From: Deltaproteobacteria bacterium
GTDB lineage: Bacteria; Desulfobacterota; Binatia; UBA9968
Reading direction: 5' to 3'
Length of the DNA stretch: 10,176 nucleotides
Assembly: GCA_023250495.1 (NCBI GenBank)
Contig: JAHFAP010000109.1
Location: 1-10,176 of the forward strand
The translations under genes were made by a program, and so were the position numbers. The notes below the pieces were generated by a model. The model did no database searches. It saw only the letters and a list, made by a program, of their open reading frames with translations, and was not told the origin of the DNA. Numbering within the stretch: the first letter of the stretch is position 1; each line of letters opens with the position of its first letter. Below are positions 6,876-10,176 of this stretch, piece by piece.

Positions 6876-7940
6876 TTATTTCCCCAGGAGCTTTTTCAGC
6901 CAGTCGATTACTTCCGGCGGCTGGTTAATGACTTCCTTGGCCAGCGCTTCCAGCTCCTCGCCGCTCGCCGGATTGAGTTCCCATCCCCTCAGTTTCGCTT
7001 CGCCCAGGAAGTCCGGGTCACTGACTGTCCTGGCATAGGCCGCGCGCAGAATCTTGACTCGATCAGCAGGCACCCCTGGCGTCGCGACTATCGGTCGCGT
7101 GCCGAAGCCCACTGCGCCGAGATATACAGTCACCAGCCGCCTCTTCGCCTCGGGCGTTTTGTCTTGGTCCATGAGTTCGAAAATCGTTGGCGCGTCCGCG
7201 ATCCTTCGGTCGCGGGTGCGGGCGGTTTGGATGAGCACGCGGACAAAACCTTTCTTGTACCAAGTGAGAAAAGGTTCCCGACCGAAGAAGGCGTCGATGG
7301 TGATGGCGCGGCATTGGACTTCGCCTCGCTCCATAGCCAGGTCCTGCTCGCCGCCTCCCGGATAGCCGCTGATGACCCTGAATTTCAGTCCGACGGTGTC
7401 TTCCAGGAGACGAGGTAGATCGTAGCCCGTGCTTCCCACACCGGTGGCCGAGCATCTGGGAGGCTCCTTGGTATTGCGAATATCATCCACGGTCTTATAA
7501 GGCGCGTCGGAGCGCATGAATAACAGATGGGCGCTCCGTTCAGGGGTGCCGATCCAGGTAAACTTCGTCCAATCGAATTTGACCTCCTGGCGTCCAGTGA
7601 GTTGAGCGTAGTAGAGGGGTCCGCCGATAGTGCCGAGAGTAAGGCCGTCGGGCTTGGTCAGGTTGTAGATATGATTGGCCGCGATCATAGAACCAGCCCC
7701 CGGCATATTCTGGACGATGAAATCCGGATTGCCGGGGATGTACTTTCCCATGTGGCGGGAGTAGGCGCGAACCCCCAGGTCATGCATGTCGCCTGCAAGA
7801 TAGCCCACGATAAATCTGATTTGCTTGCCCTGGTAGAAAGGCGCCTGGGCGAATAGCGGTTTAAGGGTTAAAGGGTTAAAGGGATAAAGAGTCAAAAAAA
7901 CAAGGATGAAGGATGAAGGATGGAGGATCAAGTTAATCAT
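6876..7940 (-). CDS. Periplasmic solute-binding protein, TctC/Bug type (paralogue)
   Basis: This 354-aa secreted receptor is full length for its local family. Its signal peptide has an almost uncharged n-region and a long hydrophobic core (ILHPSSFILVFLTLYPF), with likely cleavage after A31 (PLFA|QAPFYQGK). The mature part carries AGDMHDLGVR (49-58), KYIPGNPDF, MPGAGSMIAAN (79-89), TKPDGLTLG, VKFDWTKFTWIGTP (120-133), PTIFELMD and SGEELEALAKEVI near the C-terminus, plus the conserved Cys pair C163 and C210. GGGAGGGAG inside the end of the preceding gene, 10 nt before the ATG, and a 7-bp gap point to coupled translation. It is the last of three tandem receptor genes; the promoter after it suggests the receptor block and the enzyme and permease block can be expressed separately. 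The ligand is unknown. Confidence 0.92.
   Translation of the reverse strand: MINLILHPSSFILVFLTLYPFNPLTLKPLFAQAPFYQGKQIRFIVGYLAGDMHDLGVRAYSRHMGKYIPGNPDFIVQNMPGAGSMIAANHIYNLTKPDGLTLGTIGGPLYYAQLTGRQEVKFDWTKFTWIGTPERSAHLLFMRSDAPYKTVDDIRNTKEPPRCSATGVGSTGYDLPRLLEDTVGLKFRVISGYPGGGEQDLAMERGEVQCRAITIDAFFGREPFLTWYKKGFVRVLIQTARTRDRRIADAPTIFELMDQDKTPEAKRRLVTVYLGAVGFGTRPIVATPGVPADRVKILRAAYARTVSDPDFLGEAKLRGWELNPASGEELEALAKEVINQPPEVIDWLKKLLGK
7860..7930. repeat. Tandem GGGTTAAA and GGATGAA repeats encoding the signal peptide
   Basis: Two short tandem arrays abut. GGGTTAAA lies at 7865-7872 and 7873-7880 with a GGGATAAA variant at 7881-7888. GGATGAA lies at 7904-7910 and 7911-7917, followed by GGATGGA and GGATCA variants. 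Read on the minus strand they encode LTLYPFNPLTL and ILHPSSFIL, which is nearly the whole signal-peptide core of the receptor at 6876-7940. Confidence 0.8.
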
Positions 7941-7947
7941 ACTTTTG

Positions 7948-9063
7948 TCACTCCCTCCCCAGCACCCACTTCATCCGCTCGATCACCTCGCGTCGTTGAA
8001 CGATCACATCTTTGGCCATCTCCTCCAGCTCTTCACCGGTCAGGGGACTCATCTCCCAGCGCTGCTTCTTGACCTCCGCCGAAAGCTCCGGGTCCTTCAG
8101 CGTGCCGGCGTAGGCCTCCCGCAGGAGCTTCGCGCGCTCGGGCGGAAGAGCCGGCGGCCCGACGATCGGCCGGCCGAGCGTCGCTGCGGTGAGCACCACT
8201 CGGGCGAGGCGCCTGCCGGGCTCCGGCGTTTTGTACTGGTCCATAAGCTCGTAGATCGTGGGCACGTTGGGCAACCGGGGATCACGCTTTTTCGGCATCT
8301 GGACCAGCACGCGGACAAAGCCTTTCTTATGCCAGGTAAGATAAGGCTCGCGTCCGAAAAAGGTGGCGATGAGCGGCGACCAGCAATGCACCTCGCCTCT
8401 TTCCACGGCCAGATCGATCTCCGTTCCGCCCTGGTAGCCGCCAACGATTCTGTGCTTGAGCCCCAAAGTCTCCTCGAGCAACCTGGGGATGTAATGGCCC
8501 GTCGTTCCCGTGCCCGAGCTGCCGCACCTGGGCGGCTCCTTGGCGTTGCGAATGTCTTCTATCGTTTGATAGGGCGTGTCGGCCCGCATGTAATGGAGGG
8601 CGTCGTTCTGCTCGGGCGATCCGATCCAGGTGAACTTCGCCCAGTCGAACTGGACTTCCGGACGCTTTACGAGCTGATCGAAGTAGATCGCGGGAAGAAT
8701 AGCCCCGAGCGTGAGCCCATCGGGTTTGGCGAGATTGTAAACGTAGTTGGCGGCGACCACTGAGCCCGCGCCCGGCATGTTTTGGACTATTACGTCGGGG
8801 TTCCCGGGAATGTGCTTGCCGAGATGACGGGCAAGCAGGCGTGCCCACAGGTCGTAGCCCCCTCCTGTAGTGGAACCGACAATAATCTTGATGCTCTTAC
8901 CCTGGTAAAATGGCGCCTGGGCGTAGACAAGATTAACCGTTGAAGGGTTAAAGGGATAAAGGGTTAGAAGGGTTAAAAACAGTAAACCCTTGAACTCTTG
9001 AACCCCTGAACCCTTAAACTCTGTAACGTTGCAACCCTTTAACCGTCTTTTGAACGTGATCAT
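7948..9063 (-). CDS. Periplasmic solute-binding protein, TctC/Bug type (paralogue)
   Basis: This 371-aa receptor carries a long 48-residue signal region: a basic n-part with EFKGSGVQEFKG, a hydrophobic LLFLTLLTLYPFNP core (27-40) and cleavage at VYA|QAPFYQGK. The mature part shows TGGGYDLWAR (66-75), the closest of the intact copies to the usual TctC GGxxD..AR loop. It also has KHIPGNPDVI, MPGAGSVVAAN, AKPDGLTLGA, VQFDWAKFTWIGSP (137-150), PTIYELMD and the Cys pair C180 and C227. The ATG overlaps the TGA of the preceding broken gene (ATGA, 9060-9063) and its only purine-rich site, GGGGGA, sits almost against it. It may therefore depend on ribosomes finishing the preceding gene, which now stops early. 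No other good in-frame start is seen before the signal peptide. The ligand is unknown. Confidence 0.92.
   Translation of the reverse strand: MITFKRRLKGCNVTEFKGSGVQEFKGLLFLTLLTLYPFNPSTVNLVYAQAPFYQGKSIKIIVGSTTGGGYDLWARLLARHLGKHIPGNPDVIVQNMPGAGSVVAANYVYNLAKPDGLTLGAILPAIYFDQLVKRPEVQFDWAKFTWIGSPEQNDALHYMRADTPYQTIEDIRNAKEPPRCGSSGTGTTGHYIPRLLEETLGLKHRIVGGYQGGTEIDLAVERGEVHCWSPLIATFFGREPYLTWHKKGFVRVLVQMPKKRDPRLPNVPTIYELMDQYKTPEPGRRLARVVLTAATLGRPIVGPPALPPERAKLLREAYAGTLKDPELSAEVKKQRWEMSPLTGEELEEMAKDVIVQRREVIERMKWVLGRE
8941..9057. repeat. Inverted AAGGGTT/AACCCTT oligomer repeat encoding both halves of the signal peptide
   Basis: On the plus strand, four AAGGG(T/A)TA units (8942-8974) are followed by ACCCTTGA, ACTCTTGA, ACCCCTGA and ACCCTTAA units (from about 8986) and a further ACCCTTTA near 9043. 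The innermost pair, AAGGGTT 8968-8974 and AACCCTT 8985-8991, is perfect with a 10-nt loop. On the minus strand the first arm encodes the Lys/Gly n-region and the second the hydrophobic core of the receptor at 7948-9063. Confidence 0.8.
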
Positions 9064-9677
9064 TCCCCCAGCACCTTCTTCATCCGTTCGACAACTTCCC
9101 GGGGCTGTGCCATCGCCTCTTTAGCGATAGTATCGAGTTCCTCTCCACTGCTCGGGTCGGCCTCAAGCTTTTTCTTTTTCACCTCGTCCAAAAACGCCGG
9201 ATCGTTCATGGTCTTCATAAAGGCCTCCCGAAGAATCTTGACCCGATCCGGCGGAACACCCGGAGGTGCTATAAAAGGCCTGCCGAGATCGCCAGAGGCC
9301 AAGATCACCGTTACAAGCTTTCGGGTCGACTCTGGGGTCTTGTACTCATTCATGAGCTCGTAGATGGTCGGCACGTCAGCGGCCCTTGGATCCCGCTTTT
9401 GCCCGGTTTGGAGCAGGACACGAACCAAATTGTTTTTTCTCCAGGTACCGAAGGGCTCCCGCGCATAAAAGGTAGGAATACTGAGGGCCCGGCACTGCAC
9501 TTTTCCTCTCTCGAGGGCCAAATCCTGTTCGCCTCCGCCCTTGTAACCCATAACAAGCTTAAATCTGAGCCCGAACACTTCCTCAAGAAGCTTGGGAATG
9601 AAGTATCCGCTTGTCCCTGTTCCAGTCGCCGAGCACTTGGGAGGATCTGACGCCTTGCGAATGTCTTCCAACGTCTT

Positions 9678-9747
9678 GTACATCGGTGCGCATATAAAAC
9701 AACCATGGCGTTTTTTCTGTGGAACCGATCCAGGTAAACTTCCCTCA
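9678..9747 (-). other. Two inactivating lesions in the binding-protein gene
   Basis: The TGA at 9745-9747 replaces a Trp codon that the three paralogues keep, and the following codon is GGG where a paralogue has GCG. 64 nt further on, GAT-G-TAC replaces the expected Asp-Thr-Pro-Tyr, a loss of 5 nt. TGA is used as the true stop of several other genes here (2486, 7948, 9060), so recoding to Trp is not supported. Confidence 0.85.
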
Positions 9748-10040
9748 ATCAAAATGGACTTCTTTCTTTCCCACTAGTTGATCAAGATATAGGGATGGGC
9801 CAGTGGCGCCTAGAGTTAGACCATCCGGTTTGGCGACGCCATAGACATAGTTGGCCGCGATCATGGAGCCGGCTCCGGGCATGTTTTGAATGATGGTGTT
9901 GGGGTTCCCAGGAATATGCTTAGGAATATGCGCCGCCAAAATCCGCGCCCATATGTCGTAGCCGTCGCCCACAAGGAATCCAACCACGATCGTCAAAGTT
10001 TTTCCCTGGTAGAAGGGCGCCTGAGCGGAAACGGATGGAA

Positions 10041-10118
10041 CAAGGGATAAAGGGATCAGGAGATAAAGGGTTACAAAAATAAAACCCTTCAACCTTTTTA
10101 CTCTTGAACCTTTGAAGC
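10041..10118. repeat. Inverted AAGGGTT/AACCCTT oligomer repeat encoding the signal peptide of the broken receptor
   Basis: The left arm (10041-10072) holds AAGGGATA, AAGGGATC and AAAGGGTT units. The right arm (10082-10118) holds AACCCTTC, AACCTTTTT, TCTTGAACC and TTTGAAG units. The innermost pair, AAGGGTT 10066-10072 and AACCCTT 10083-10089, is perfect with a 10-nt loop, the same geometry as the element at 8941-9057. The minus strand reads FKGSRVKRLKG from one arm and a hydrophobic TLYLLIPLSLV core from the other. Confidence 0.8.
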
Positions 10119-10137
10119 TGTGAGACATAACGACGAT

Positions 10138-10144
10138 CTTCCTT
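10138..10144 (-). promoter_or_regulatory. Ribosome binding site of the broken receptor gene
   Basis: AAGGAAG on the minus strand lies 9 nt before the ATG at 10128 and supports that start. The remaining bases to the window edge include a TTTGCACTTTG fragment of the oligomer family seen at 2372-2454, with no gene visible. Confidence 0.6.
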
Positions 10145-10176
10145 ACGTTCAAGATTAACTTTGCACTTTGAACATG

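Larger units (their letters stand above)
9060..10128 (-). pseudogene. Broken TctC/Bug-type solute-binding protein gene (nonsense plus frameshift)
   Basis: The 5' part (10128-9745) encodes 127 residues: a signal peptide (MSHSFKGSRVKRLKGFIF..., cleavage at VSA|QAPFYQGK), VGDGYDIWAR, KHIPGNPN, MPGAGSMIAAN, AKPDGLTLGA, and ends at VHFD. The next codon is TGA (9745-9747), where the paralogues have the Trp of FDW(T/A)KFTW. The frame then continues GKFTWIGS to MRTD, where about 5 nt are missing at 9680/9681 compared with the paralogues' DTPYKT. The other frame resumes at YKTLEDIR and runs 206 codons to TGA 9060-9062, complete to ERMKKVLGE with both Cys. Repaired, it would be about 357 aa, like its neighbours. 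The ATG at 10128 has AAGGAAG 9 nt upstream; an in-frame TTG at 10152 is less likely. Either a recent pseudogene or consensus errors would explain it, since the rest is well conserved. Confidence 0.88.

Noticed and set aside
7906..8763. 285-codon open frame on the plus strand
   Set aside because: It is antisense to the receptor at 7948-9063 and its early residues come from the GGATGAA repeat; no domain is recognisable.
9745..9747. TGA read as Trp or selenocysteine in the broken receptor
   Set aside because: Other genes here end in TGA, the paralogues have Trp and not Cys, and a second lesion (frameshift) follows, so decay or sequence error is simpler.
9681..9752. Separate gene starting at 9752 that covers the 3' half of the broken receptor
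   Set aside because: Its first residues up to the Met before YKTLEDIR are out-of-frame translation of the upstream half; homology to the paralogues begins only at YKTLED, so it is a fragment and not its own gene.
7860..10118. CRISPR-like array from the AAGGGTT and GGATGAA repeats
   Set aside because: Units are 7-9 bp, directly adjacent and inverted, with no spacers of constant length.

Overview
The window is a run of genes that all read leftward (minus strand), so the biological order runs from high to low coordinates. It looks like an uncultivated environmental bacterium. Coding DNA is moderately GC-rich and the gaps are AT-rich and filled with short-oligomer repeats. There are several tandem periplasmic solute-binding proteins of the tripartite tricarboxylate transporter (TctC/Bug) type. 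From memory, this mix of gap repeats and divergent TctC paralogues fits deltaproteobacterial, Binatota, Tectomicrobia or NC10-like metagenome genomes better than a cultured model species. That placement is a low-confidence inference.

Layout in transcription order: (1) 10128-9060, a TctC-type binding protein gene broken by an in-frame TGA and, 21 codons later, a 5-nt frameshift deletion. (2) 9063-7948 and (3) 7940-6876, two intact paralogues, the first overlapping the broken gene by ATGA and the second 7 bp further on. (4) A 123-bp gap holding a good sigma70-like promoter (TTGACA, 18 bp, GATAAG). (5) 6752-5079, an N-acyl-D-amino-acid deacylase-like amidohydrolase. (6) 5064-3997, a fourth TctC-type binding protein. 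(7) 3985-2486, the 12-TM-class TctA permease. (8) 2355-1354, an ACMSD-like amidohydrolase/decarboxylase. (9) 1268-114, an M24 'pita-bread' protein whose metal ligands are mostly replaced. (10) 104-1, the start of an unrecognised gene that runs off the window. No TctB small permease subunit is present.

Taken together this is probably a scavenging and breakdown cluster: binding proteins catch a carboxylate-bearing solute, TctA imports it, and two amidohydrolases plus a creatinase-like M24 enzyme cut amide, C-N or carboxyl groups. The substrate cannot be read from the sequence.

The most unusual signal is at the signal peptides. All four binding proteins begin their mature part with the same QAPFYQGK stretch, but their signal peptides are written in low-complexity intergenic-type repeats of three different families (AAGGGTT, GGATGAA and AAAATGCA types). 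In three of the four the repeat is an inverted pair: the purine-rich arm encodes the basic n-region and its pyrimidine-rich complement encodes the hydrophobic h-region. This suggests that mobile or expanding palindromic repeats have been captured as Sec signal peptides.
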